Of a stretch of DNA of 64,000 bases, positions 44,527-54,671 are shown one piece after another. Origin of the DNA: Quercus robur. Its lineage: Eukaryota; Streptophyta; Magnoliopsida; Fagales; Fagaceae. The DNA lies in assembly GCF_932294415.1 (NCBI RefSeq), contig NC_065535.1, positions 89,420,862-89,484,861 on the forward strand. The letters are read 5' to 3'. The notes beneath the pieces are model-generated. The model saw only the letters and a program-made list of their open reading frames with translations, was not told where the DNA came from and ran no database searches. Positions within the stretch are counted from its first letter, which is position 1. Each line of letters starts with the position of its first letter. Both the position numbers and the translations under genes were made by a program.

Positions 44527-45992
44527 TGCTCCTGGCGGTGCTGCTCAGCAGTCACCGCCGATCTCTCAATGTTATTTTGTGCTTCAGTTTGACATGACTT
44601 ACGTTGTTTCTTCTGGGGCTTGTTTACGTTCTCTACTAGAAACTCACACGTTGCTGCTCTTTTGGAACCTGAGAGCCTAATTGGACTTTGGTCATTAAGA
44701 TTAGTGTTTTGAGTTCCCCTTCCTTGGGCTCTAGCAATCCTTTTAATGTTTCTTCTTTTCGGGCTTAAAGAAATGTTGCTGGACTCACTAATAGGTGTGG
44801 GGCTGTTAATGGGCTTCTTTGAATTTGAAGTGGTGCTGGCGGGCTCACTTGCATGGGAGGAATTGTTAATGGGTTTCTTTGGGCTGGTTGGTTTATGGGC
44901 CTCTAATGCATGCTTATAACAGCCCACAGTAGAAGGCATGGCTTCTGTTTCCTTTCTTGCCTCTACCGGCATTTGGGAGTCACTTGAAAGCTTTTCTAGA
45001 GAGGGTGCAGGGCTCAAGGAACGTACCGTGTTGTCGCTTCTCTGTTTTTCCACTGACAGTGTGTCTAACGTGTAGCCTTGGTCCTGGTTCATGTTATTGG
45101 AGCTCGTGTGATTTGACTGGGCTGATGAGAGCCCCATCTTCTCCGATCCCACGCTCGCCGGACTGGTGTTCACTGGAAAAAACCGATTACCAAGGTCCTC
45201 ATCCATTCGTTCTTCATGCCCATTACTGCTCGCAACTTTTTGTTTTTCCAAACCTCCCCTGGCCCCATTGTTTGCACGAAGCCAATCCCCATATTGTCTG
45301 CTGCATTCAGACCTGTCTTGAGAACTAGAGTAGTGCTTTTCATCATGACCCAATATTCCACAAAGAAAGTAGAAGTTTGGGAGCCTTTCATATTTGAAAG
45401 TGACCCAATGTTTGTCTCCTTCCATGTTTACAATGTTTCCACCCCTTCGAAGGGGCTTGTCAATGGGGATGTCCACTCGTATTCGCAAAAATTTTGCTTG
45501 TTCCGACAACCAAGAACATCTATCTGATTCAATATATTTGCCCAGCTTGCTGCCAAGATCCTTTCCAACTTCCTCTGTCATACTTTCAAATGGAAGACCC
45601 CAAACTTGGATCCAGAGAGGAGAGTGAGTGAAAGAGATGTTTGTTACTGATAAACCTTTCCTCCATCTGCAAAGGAGCAGGATGTTATTGTCGAAATTCC
45701 AGGGACCATTTCTCTCAACCCATTCTAGTTGATAACTTAAGCTAAATTTGAACTGAAAAATATTTTTTCCTACATCAACGATCCGTAAATCCGAACCCAT
45801 CTTCCAAACTGATCTAAGAGTTGATTTAAAAGCTCTCATGTTTTGGTTTCTGTCAGCTAGAAGCCGGCCAAACAGACTCAGCTCGCACTCTTCCAAGAGG
45901 TTTGAGCTGCTAGCGGTTGATATGGAGATTTCTTCTTCTTCCTCTTTAGTAAGTTGGAGATGCTGCAATCCATCAATAACTACTTGTTCCAT
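44523..45992 (-). CDS. LINE ORF1 protein (DUF4283, degenerate zinc knuckle), open frame
   Basis: An uninterrupted 489-codon frame. Residues about 45-165 follow the DUF4283 pattern (LFGRLLADRNQN, IFQFKFSLSYQLEWVERNGPW, LWIQVWGLPFESM). The zinc knuckle region reads FYFLCGILGHDEKHY: the second Cys and the His are kept, but the first and third ligand positions are Tyr (codon TAC, one G-to-A step from Cys TGC). The C-terminal half is Ser/Asn/Pro-rich with a basic block (SPKRRNIKRIARAQ). It would be a retrotransposon RNA-binding protein, probably impaired despite the open frame. No sign of host domestication. Confidence 0.85.
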   Translation of the reverse strand: MEQVVIDGLQHLQLTKEEEEEISISTASSSNLLEECELSLFGRLLADRNQNMRAFKSTLRSVWKMGSDLRIVDVGKNIFQFKFSLSYQLEWVERNGPWNFDNNILLLCRWRKGLSVTNISFTHSPLWIQVWGLPFESMTEEVGKDLGSKLGKYIESDRCSWLSEQAKFLRIRVDIPIDKPLRRGGNIVNMEGDKHWVTFKYERLPNFYFLCGILGHDEKHYSSSQDRSECSRQYGDWLRANNGARGGLEKQKVASSNGHEERMDEDLGNRFFPVNTSPASVGSEKMGLSSAQSNHTSSNNMNQDQGYTLDTLSVEKQRSDNTVRSLSPAPSLEKLSSDSQMPVEARKETEAMPSTVGCYKHALEAHKPTSPKKPINNSSHASEPASTTSNSKKPINSPTPISESSNISLSPKRRNIKRIARAQGRGTQNTNLNDQSPIRLSGSKRAATCEFLVENVNKPQKKQRKSCQTEAQNNIERSAVTAEQHRQEQ

Positions 45993-46164
45993 CTCAATGG
46001 CTGCGAAATATCAAGCCCCAAGGGCTACTAGAGACCCAGGCTAGACCCATATCAGATGAGGGAGTGAGAGACTCGTGCTAGAGCGAGAGAGAGGAGCTCC
46101 TACTGAGGGAGAGCGGGGTTCAAGATTAAATGAACCCTTTTTAGTTGTAGTGTGTATGTTTGTT

Positions 46165-47130
46165 AAAGGATGCTAAGCTAATGAAATTAATATCTCTGTG
46201 ACAAAATGTTGATTGATAGATTGTAGAGACCTAATTATTAGTATTGTATAGGATGAATTAGTGAAATTAATAAAATTAAATGGAACACATTACAAGCACA
46301 AAGTCGCAGCTACATATATATCTGTAGCTAGACACGGTATTACAACAAAACAACCATATTAAACTCAGTTTTTAATTGCTGTAATACAAAATGATCTTCC
46401 ATTATGACCAAACTTATAATCAGCCAGCAGGGCCAATCCCTTACAATCACTCATTGAGATTCTTGCTTTTACTACAGAAAATGGATTCCCTATTTACAAT
46501 ACTAGATTCTATCTTTATGCTGCTGTAGCTCCCTTTGAAATCTAAGACTTTTGGTACTTATATCTTGGGTTTGGTACCAAACTCTAGCCAAAACACGGAT
46601 CTAGCATGACTCTACCCACAACTTCTATGTCCATCTTCAAGATCTCCATTGGAAGCATCAACAACGGGTCTCCTATCTGATGTTCACTGACCGAGACCTT
46701 GGGAACCCTGAAACTAGAGACAACAGGATAAGAGTGTGTGCGCCTCTCTAAATTTTCCGAACGTGTCTTCAAGCCTTCAACATACAGAATTAGTGATTAG
46801 TGCAGTAATATAGTGTGTACACCAAAAACCTAAGGCTATAGGCTATCCACATGGATGCCTATTTGGACTTTCCTACACCCCCAAATGCCAACACCAATAG
46901 GTTACAACTCTGTAAAAGGCTTATGTAGAAAGAGCGAGCTGAGTCCTCATTATCCCAAAGCAGCTTGGCTCGAATTGCCAGTCTATTTTTCATTGCTAAC
47001 CACCAAATAAATTCATGCTTAGCGATGGGGAGGGGAACCAAACCAAGTTTCACCAATAAAGCATATGATGCTTAATTATATCTAATCTCATTCCAATCCT
47101 CTATTTATTCAATTAAATTTCGCTGACTTG
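46165..47130 (+). repeat. Segmental duplication, copy 2, distal part
   Basis: Downstream of the LINE the sequence matches copy 1: 'gaaattaatatctctgtgacaaa', 'tcgcagctacatatatat', 'aaacttataatcagccagca' and so on. Together with 34340-34605 and 40174-40276 this makes up copy 2. A 63-codon minus-strand frame at 46584 is not recognised. Confidence 0.7.
46890..47056 (-). pseudogene. LINE zf-RVT domain fragment in segmental copy 2
   Basis: The frame reads GLVPLPIAKHEFIWWLAMKN then RLAIRAKLLW, similar to the start of the zf-RVT domain (PKhxfixWLaxxxrLxTxdrL). The rest of the domain is absent. Confidence 0.5.
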
Positions 47131-48055
47131 AACAGTAACAGAATGACTTGATCCTTCTTCATCAAACTAAGCTTACTTTTGAGACCAATTCTTTTAACCA
47201 TGCAGACTTTCATCTCTGTCAGCAAGTTTTCTGGCCTGCGTAGGCAACTTAAACATTTGTGGCCAGAGCATACTCAAAATGAATAGTGTGACAATAAGTA
47301 AATCTAGACCTAGATTTTTGCAAATTAACCAATTTCATGATAAGTTTGATTAATAAACCAATTACGCGTTAAAATCAGTTGGTTAAATGCATACAACTAT
47401 ACATATCACAAATATAGACAATGGAAAATAGAACATATTTGATATGGTTATATATGAAAGAGAAAAACTTAAGAAGGGAAAAATTCTTTGGTGGTTTACC
47501 ACCAACCCTCAAGGAAACAAATCCACTAAATAGAATGAAAGTTTAAGAGTATAATTAACCTAACTCTATAGCTATCTCAAGTAGTACTTATTGACGTGAC
47601 ACGTGTAATTCCAAATTCTTAAACTTTTTTACTGAAAGCTCTATTCAATAAAAACACTTAATTTGTTCCTATGTCCAAAAGGCCTTCACATTTGAGTTTA
47701 TGAAAATCCTATTAGGAACATTCTGATAGAATTCTTCTAAATTTTTAGAAAAGATTATGGTAAGAACTTTACCCCAAAAAAAATAATTAAAAAAAAACTT
47801 TACTAAACATTGGATAGAAAACTTAAATTTTATAAAAATTAGTTGACACTTCTTAGTGTTTCTAATGGAGACATCTAAAATTCAAATCTTCTTCATTTTC
47901 TTCCAACAATTGAAATATAAATTAAAAAAAATAAATAAAAAACAAAACAAAACACGGCTTTTAGTGGACCAAATTAAAAGAGAGAGAAAAAAAAAATCTT
48001 TTATTGATATAGTATGGTGTCTCTAGGCGATATGAATCTAATGCCAGTTGCATAA
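47131..48055. other. Intergenic region, no gene seen
   Basis: AT-rich with A-runs near 47930-47990; no feature supported. Confidence 0.5.
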
Positions 48056-48064
48056 TATTATTTT

Positions 48065-49826
48065 GGCGTAAATGCACTTTTAGTCCCTATATTTTGACAT
48101 TTTTCCATTTTAGTCCCTACATTTTATTTTTTCCACTTTTAGTCCCTAAAACCAATTAACGCGTTCTATTTTCGTCCTTTCCGTCAGTCAACCAACGGAA
48201 ATAGCTGAGGTGGTAGCCGGAACAATTAAAATATTATAAAAAATGCCACATCACCCTGACAAATCAGCATATAAATTTTAAAAATTAATTTATTAATTTT
48301 AATTAAATAAAAAAATAAAAACATAATTAAAAATAATAAAATCAAACCTAAACCCAGAAAATCAAATCCAAGAACACGAATTCAGAATTAAAAACAATGA
48401 AATCAAATGCCTATGAACACAAGAACACAAACCCAGAAAATCAAACCCAAGAACATGAAATTTATACCCACCAACAGCAACCCACAACCACCAAAATTTA
48501 TACCCACCACCAAAACAACGCCACACACCGTCGAAACTTCAAAACCAACCTAAGAACCTATTCAGACCCACAACCCATTCAAACCCAAGCCTCAAAATCG
48601 ATTCAACCCACGGCGGCAAACTCCGGCGATCAAAAGCCATAACCCACAACAAGTGAACCCCAGTGAGCAAAAGCCACAACCGACAACAACAAACCCAGGC
48701 GAGTAAAAGGTAGTCTTCAAACTCTGTCATCGCCGTCATCGCCTTCAAGATCTACCATCGCCACCGTCGAATTCAAGCACTGCCATCGCCTTCAAGCTCT
48801 GCCATTATCGCTGTCATCTTCAAGCTCTGCTGTTGCCTTCAAGCTTCGCCATCGAGTGAGATAGCTCAACTCTCATCCTTAGAGACCGTGCTCCGAACCC
48901 ACCAAAACGAAGAAGAATCCGACACCGGCAATTTTCAAGCACGGTCGAAAGAAACGCTGGAAGCGCTGGCTAAATCCGAAGCCGAGTATAAGAAACCCAA
49001 AACGAATACCCAAACCCAGAAAATCAAACCCGAAAATCAAATACCCAAACCCAAAAAATTGAAACCAGAAAAAAAAAAAAAAATCAATGAGCCGAGTTTG
49101 ATTCAATGAGCTGAGTTTGGTTGGGTTTTTCTAGGTTTGTGTGTTTGTTTGATTCAATGAGCCGAGTTGGCCTTGTTGTTTGATTTTGTTGTTGATTGTT
49201 TGAAATAAACTGGGTTTTGTTTGAGTTTTTGGGTTTTTGAGTGTTTGAGATTTCTGGGTTTTCTTTGATTTTATGATTTTGGCTATGAATCTTTGGGGAA
49301 GAACGAGAAAAACTGATGGATTTTCAGCATGGGTCTTTCAGCATTGGTCTTTGTTCTCTTCTCAAATTTTATTGCATTATTGATTTGATTTTAAGTGGGA
49401 AAGGAAGTTGATTCAATGGGTTTAATTTTGAATTCTTGTTCTTGGTTTGATTTTTTGGGTTTGTGTTCTTGTGTTCATAGGCATTTGATTTCATTGTTTT
49501 TAATTCTGAATTCGTGTTCTTGGATTTGATTTTCTGGGTTTAGGTTTGATTTTATTATTTTTAATTATGTTTTTATTTTTTTATTTAATTAAAATTAATA
49601 AATTAATTTTTAAAATTTATATGCTGATTTGTCAGGGTGATGTGGCATTTTTTATAATATTTTAATTGTTCCGGCTGCCACCTCAGCTATTTCCGTTGGT
49701 TGACTGACGGAAAGGACGAAAATAGAACGCGTTAATTGGTTTTAGGGACTAAAAGTAGAAAAAATAAAATGTAGGGACTAAAATGGAAAAATGTCAAAAT
49801 GTAGGGACTAAAAGTGCATTTACGCC
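48065..49826. mobile_element. Pack-MULE-like Mutator element, 1762 bp, about 390-bp inverted repeats
   Basis: It starts ggcgtaaatgcacttttagt and ends with its complement. The inverted repeats 48065-48453 and 49437-49826 differ at only a few positions. A perfect 9-bp duplication, tattatttt, lies at 48056-48064 and 49827-49835, as expected for Mutator. The interior (48454-49436) has no transposase. It holds GC-richer sequence with imperfect 'catcgccttcaagctctgc' repeats (48726-48855) and a block (48871-48995) that reads as a plausible captured exon (RSKETLEALAKSEAEYK), origin unknown. Confidence 0.85.
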
Positions 49827-49835
49827 TATTATTTT

Positions 49836-52002
49836 TTATTCATTAAAAATATCTTGCATAAAACAAACTTAAAATGGGGATATGATAAAGTGACAATGAA
49901 ACTGATAAAAAAAAAAGAAGACAATGAAAAAAAAATTCTAGTTGAATGAATGATTATCAATCTTTAATTTGTACTCAAGTCTTTAATTTTTTTAGATAGA
50001 TAGTGAACGAAGGGAAGGGGGGAGGATGATGAGGGAGGTTTGAACCACAAATATATAACACCATAAAGAACACAATTTATATTGGACTATAACTTAAATG
50101 TCAAATCCCCTTTAGGCTAATTAATTTATTGAGTTACAAGATCTAAATGTGAAAGGAAAATTTATTTTGTAGTAAAAAGTTGTCGTGAAATGACTTTAAT
50201 CAATATTACGTACCCTGGCTGCTTACCAGACCATCTAATCCTATTTTAACCATTAAAGGTTTTTTTTTTTTTTTTTTTTTTAACCAGCTAAATTTTTTTA
50301 AGTTTGGCATCACTAATAAAACATTTTTTTAGTGTTTAAGGTGTTAAAATAGCTTTTAAACACCTTTACGTTGAATGTTCTAAAAATTTCAAATAATGTG
50401 GTGCTTTTATGACAAATAGCTATTAAATTAAATCAAGTATTTGTACCGATCAAAAGGGAAAGTCGGCAGACAAAAAGGCGTTTTGTGTGTGCAGGTGCGT
50501 CTGCTTTATGAAAATCCAAGTTTACAGTGATTTATAAGTAAAATATATGCTTTTTGAGATAAGATAGAAAACAAGTTAGAATATATTAATCAGTAGGAGT
50601 TTTCAACTTTTCTTTCAAAACCAGCAGGAGTTAGAGTGACGTTTACGTACATACAAGACTGAAGAGGCCAAATTTGTTGATTTTGTTCACTTCAAAGTTC
50701 AATCCTCATCTACTTAACGCAATTTCCTTTTGTCCCATTGAAAAATATCCAATTTTGAGTCACTGTCACACAAAATATCCAATTTTGAGTAAGTCATCAC
50801 CAGTGTGTACACCGACATAAAACATATATTCATAAGTTCCTTTTAATATATTTAATTATATTTTACTCAGTTATATGAGTAATATTAATGAGGAACGACA
50901 AATTAATTCACTCTTAGAGTTGTATGTTAGATGTCTCTACCCTCTAGTATGAATACTAAACGGGAGGGGAATGTTGATGCTCACCAAATTGCACCATATG
51001 CTATGTCTTCAAGCTAAGAGATAATTTGGAAGAAAGATGAACCTAGTTTCATAGTGGAATCAATGGGGAATGGAATGATAGAACTAGCTGCTAACATTTT
51101 ATATTTTGCAATGAAAATTACAATCTTTTCATTAATAATAAAAATAATATGAAGAATATTAATGTGTTAAAAAGACTTGTTGAAATTAAAATATATTATT
51201 TTTAATTGACATCACTTTTATTTGTTTCACTTTTACAAGATTCTATTCTACTCTCTGACTATAAGTTTCTCCAAAACCATAATGACATCATTTTTACTAT
51301 GTACCGAAGCCAAGAAAAAAAATACATTATAAAGATATTGTATTATTAAACTTATTGATAAATGATACAATTGATTGAATTAGATTTATAGAGCAATGTT
51401 TAAAAATGTTTTTTATTTATAAGAAAATTTAACTTTGGTTCATAAATTAATTTTACATATTTAGATTAAAATCAAACATCTATTTTGTATATGTGTATTT
51501 ATTTATTTATTTCAAATGTATGATAAAATTCAGCATGGATATCAGCTCAGTACAATTTTATCACATAGAATTTACAAAGTATCACTAGTCACAAGAAACA
51601 ATTTAAACATTCATTTATTTATTGTACAAGTTCAAAAATTCACATTCATTATTGCATTAATTTGTAAGAAAATCCTAAAAATATATTTCCGAATTAACGT
51701 GACAATCACTATGAATGGTAGATTTCAAAAACATAATTAATAAAGAATAATTGTCATTGCACACACCTTTTTTTTAGTAAAATTTTACTAGTATTTTACT
51801 GTTGCATACGTCGTACAAACAATTTATTTTTTAAACAAAAATCATTTTAGTTCAAAAACTGAAATATGTATACATTGTGTAATATAAACACTACCCCATA
51901 AATAAATTTCTTAATATGATCATACTTTTTTCTTTAAGAAACAATATAATCATAGATTGATTTGTTAAGTTTATGTAGTAAAATAATAGATTAATCATAT
52001 AA
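49836..52002. other. AT-rich intergenic region, no gene seen
   Basis: Poly-T run at about 50261-50281 and many AT-rich stretches. 'gttcaatcctcatctactta' at about 50698 resembles the SINE B-box region, but nothing around it supports a full SINE. Confidence 0.5.
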
Positions 52003-54130
52003 TCACCTTATCTTTTTCTTTTGTGTGCAGAAGGTTTGTCTGCTTTGATTCAATTAGCGATGGATAGGGGTCAAATGGAGGGGGTGAAAATTTGTAGAGG
52101 AGGTCCAAGATTGTCTCATTTGTTTTTTACAGATGATAGCCTGATTTTTTGCAAGGCGACACTTGAGGAATGTGATGAACTACAAAGATTGCTTGAGGTG
52201 TATGAGAAAGATTATGGTTAACAATTAAACCATGTAAAAACATCTTTGTTTTTTAGTAGTAATACCTCAAGAGATGTCCAAGAGGAGATAAAGAATTGGT
52301 TTGGTGCTCAAATAATCAAGCAACATGAGAAGTATCTTGGTTTACCTTCTTTGGTTGGGAGAAATAAAAGAACTACCTTCAATGCTATCAAGGAGAAATT
52401 GGGGAAAGTGTTGGCAGGTTGGAAAGAGAAGTTACTTTCAAAGGCGGGGAAAGAGGTTCTAATTAAAGCAGTGGCCCAAACAATATCAACTTACACTATG
52501 AGTTGTTTCAAACTTCCAGACTCGCTTTGTGATGATTTAATGGGGATGATTAGAAATTTTTGGTGGGGACAAAAGGAGGAAAGGAAAATAGCTTGGCTTA
52601 GTTGGGAGAAAATGTGTGAACTTAAGTGTAATGGAGGAATGGGATTCAAGGATTTAAAATTGTTCAATAAGGCTTTGCTTGCAAAACAAGGTTGGAATCT
52701 TCAAATGGGCAGCAACTCTCTTGTTTATAGGGTTCTTAAGGCTAAATACTTCCCAACTTGTGATTTTATTCATGCCTCGATTGGAGATAATCCTTCTTAT
52801 ACTTGGAGGAGTTTAATATTTGCCCAAAGCCTAATAAATGAAGGTTTACGATGGAGGGTTGGCAATGGAGCAAATATAAAGGTTTGGCAAGATAAGTGGC
52901 TGCCATAGGGTTTGACTTGTAGGGTCACTTCTCCAAGGTTATTTCTGAGTCTTGATACAAGGGTTGCTGATTTAATTGATTCAAACACAGCAAAATGGAA
53001 GAATGAAGTTCTTGACAGTCTTTTTCTACCTAATGAAGTTGATTTAATTAAAAGTATCCCTTTGAGTGCCACTTTACTGGAGGACAAATTGGTTTGGGTT
53101 GTAACTCACAATGGAATGTTCACTGTTGGGAGTGCGTATAAATTGGTGGTTTCCATGCATGTTCAAATCTAATTGCCATGGCACTACTTCTGATGGTACT
53201 CTACTAAGAAGATTTTGGAAGAAAGTGTGGTCATTGCCTATTCCTCATAAGGTGCGTCATTTTTGTTGCCATGCTTGTCGCGACACTTTACCGACAAAAG
53301 TCAAATTGCTAAGGCGTAATGTTATTGCTAAATCTCTGTGTGTATGTTGTTTGGAGAGTGCGGAAACGAATGGCCATATTTTTTGGGGTTGTTCGACAAC
53401 ACAGGCGGCTTGGGCTACTTCAAAGTTGAATCTGTTGCCTCCTGATGCTAATATCGTTACATTCCAGGATTTGTTATGGCATGAACTGATGACCAATGAT
53501 GCTGGGGGTATCAAATGTTCAAAATTGGTGATGATTGCTTGGAAATTATGGTGCAATAGGAATGAAATTTATCATAGAGATGAAGCAAAAAACGAACTGG
53601 AAGTGGCTCGGTCAGCAACAAGTTATTTGTAGGAATTTTGGTCTGCAATAGAGAGTCATGAATCCATTGCCTCTGATCTGGTTCAGCCTCTCGGTGACAG
53701 ACAAGAAGTTCTTCAACATTCGGTCTAGGTCCCTCCTCCCTTGAGTCTATGCAAGATTAATGTAGATGGTGCTCTTTTTCCCACAAAGAAGTTGGCTGGC
53801 ATTGGTGTGGTCATTAGAGATCAGCAAGGCAGATTGTTGGCTGCATTATGCAGAAAAATTAGAGCTCAAATGGGGGCACTTGAAGTTGAAGCAAAGGCAT
53901 ATGAAGCTTGTGTTTTGTTGGCAAGACATTTGGGGTTGAAGAATGGAGTGTTGGAAGGAGATTCTGTGATTGTTTCTAATGCCCTCAAGCAGGTTTCACA
54001 GCCTCCTACTTCGGTTGCAGCTATTATGGAAGGAATTCATGTTTTGAGTTCGGATGTTGGGGTAGTTGGTTATTCTCATGTGCGAAGGAATGGTAATAAG
54101 CCAGCCCACATTCTAGCACGACAAGCTTAA
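52003..54130 (+). pseudogene. Truncated LINE ORF2: RT C-terminus, zf-RVT, RNase H
   Basis: RT motif FTDD replaces FADD (one G-to-A change). Then come KYLGLPSLVGRNK, AGWKEKLLSKAGKEVLIKAV, FWWGQKEERKIAW and GGMGFKDL. The zf-RVT part has HKVRHFCCHACRDTLPTK and CCLESAETNGHIFWGC. The RNase H part has CKINVDGALF, LEGDSV and YSHVRRNGNKPAHILARQA. Stops lie at 52219 (TAA), 52906 (TAG), 53630 (TAG) and 53726 (TAG), and there is a frame change near 53150. Not functional. Confidence 0.85.
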
Positions 54131-54255
54131 AGCTTTGTCAATGATGTAATTTGGATTGAAGAGATTCTTTGTTGTATTCAGCAAGTTCTTATCCATGATG
54201 TACTTGTTTTTTAAATGTTTAATAATATTTCAGTGTGTTTTATTCAAAAAAAAAA
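52003..54255 (+). mobile_element. 5'-truncated LINE
   Basis: It begins inside the RT palm at SPYLFLLCAEGLSAL and runs through the thumb, zf-RVT and RNase H to a poly-A tail (54246-54255). 5' truncation is usual for target-primed reverse transcription. I found no clear target duplication. It lies immediately upstream of the TET8-like promoter, in the same orientation. Confidence 0.85.
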
Positions 54256-54602
54256 TTATATATATGCAACATGCCTTAGCCTTGACTGTGTGCCTTGCCT
54301 AAGCTTTAAGTAGTTCGTGTGCACACCGCCTAGGACTTAGTAACCCTGTGTGTGCTTATGGTCAAAAGCATGGCATGCCCACGTGCACCCTGACTAAGCC
54401 AGGGCAGTCCATGTACTGTAATTTTTATTTTTATTTTAATAAGAAAATGATCTTTTAAGTTTTAACCCAAATAAAAAAATAACAGAGAACATGCCTCACA
54501 CGTTTCCGAACGTGGATAGATAGGAATTATAAGTCTAACAAAAATGGGTTGCGTCAAAAGTACTTTCCACACATATTATCGAAAATAGAATCCCACGGCT
54601 TG
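54256..54602. promoter_or_regulatory. TET8-like upstream region between LINE tail and TATA box
   Basis: This 347-bp stretch has repeated 'catgcc'/'gtgtgc' words (54270-54410). It is all that separates the LINE from the promoter, so any distal control elements must lie in or beyond the LINE. Confidence 0.35.
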
Positions 54603-54610
54603 TATATAAA
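54603..54610 (+). promoter_or_regulatory. TATA box of TET8-like gene
   Basis: TATATAAA lies 69 bases upstream of the ATG, giving an expected short leader of about 35-40 nt. Confidence 0.65.
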
Positions 54611-54671
54611 ACAGGCTGTGTATAGCACAAAAATTTGACTGCTTCATCTCTCTGTCTAGCAAAACGCCACG

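Larger units (their letters stand above)
40317..46148 (-). mobile_element. Full-length L1-type LINE retrotransposon, nearly intact
   Basis: This is a 5.8-kb minus-strand element with a 5' leader (46148-45993), ORF1, ORF2, a short 3' UTR and a poly-A tail (poly-T at 40317-40330 on the plus strand). A perfect 16-bp duplication, agtgtgtatgtttgtt, lies at 40301-40316 and 46149-46164. It lies just downstream of the EG45-like gene, in opposite orientation. Segmental copy 1 (near 30230-30250) has the uninterrupted site. Confidence 0.92.

Noticed and set aside
48397..49109. Four frames on both strands in the GC-richer segment
   Set aside because: Interior of the Pack-MULE-like element. Only 48871-48995 looks exon-like, and I could not identify it, so no CDS is called.
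54256..54420. Possible target duplication for the truncated LINE next to 'attatatatatgcaac'
   Set aside because: Compared with the sequence before 52003 (attaatcatataa) the match is poor and AT-rich; not convincing.
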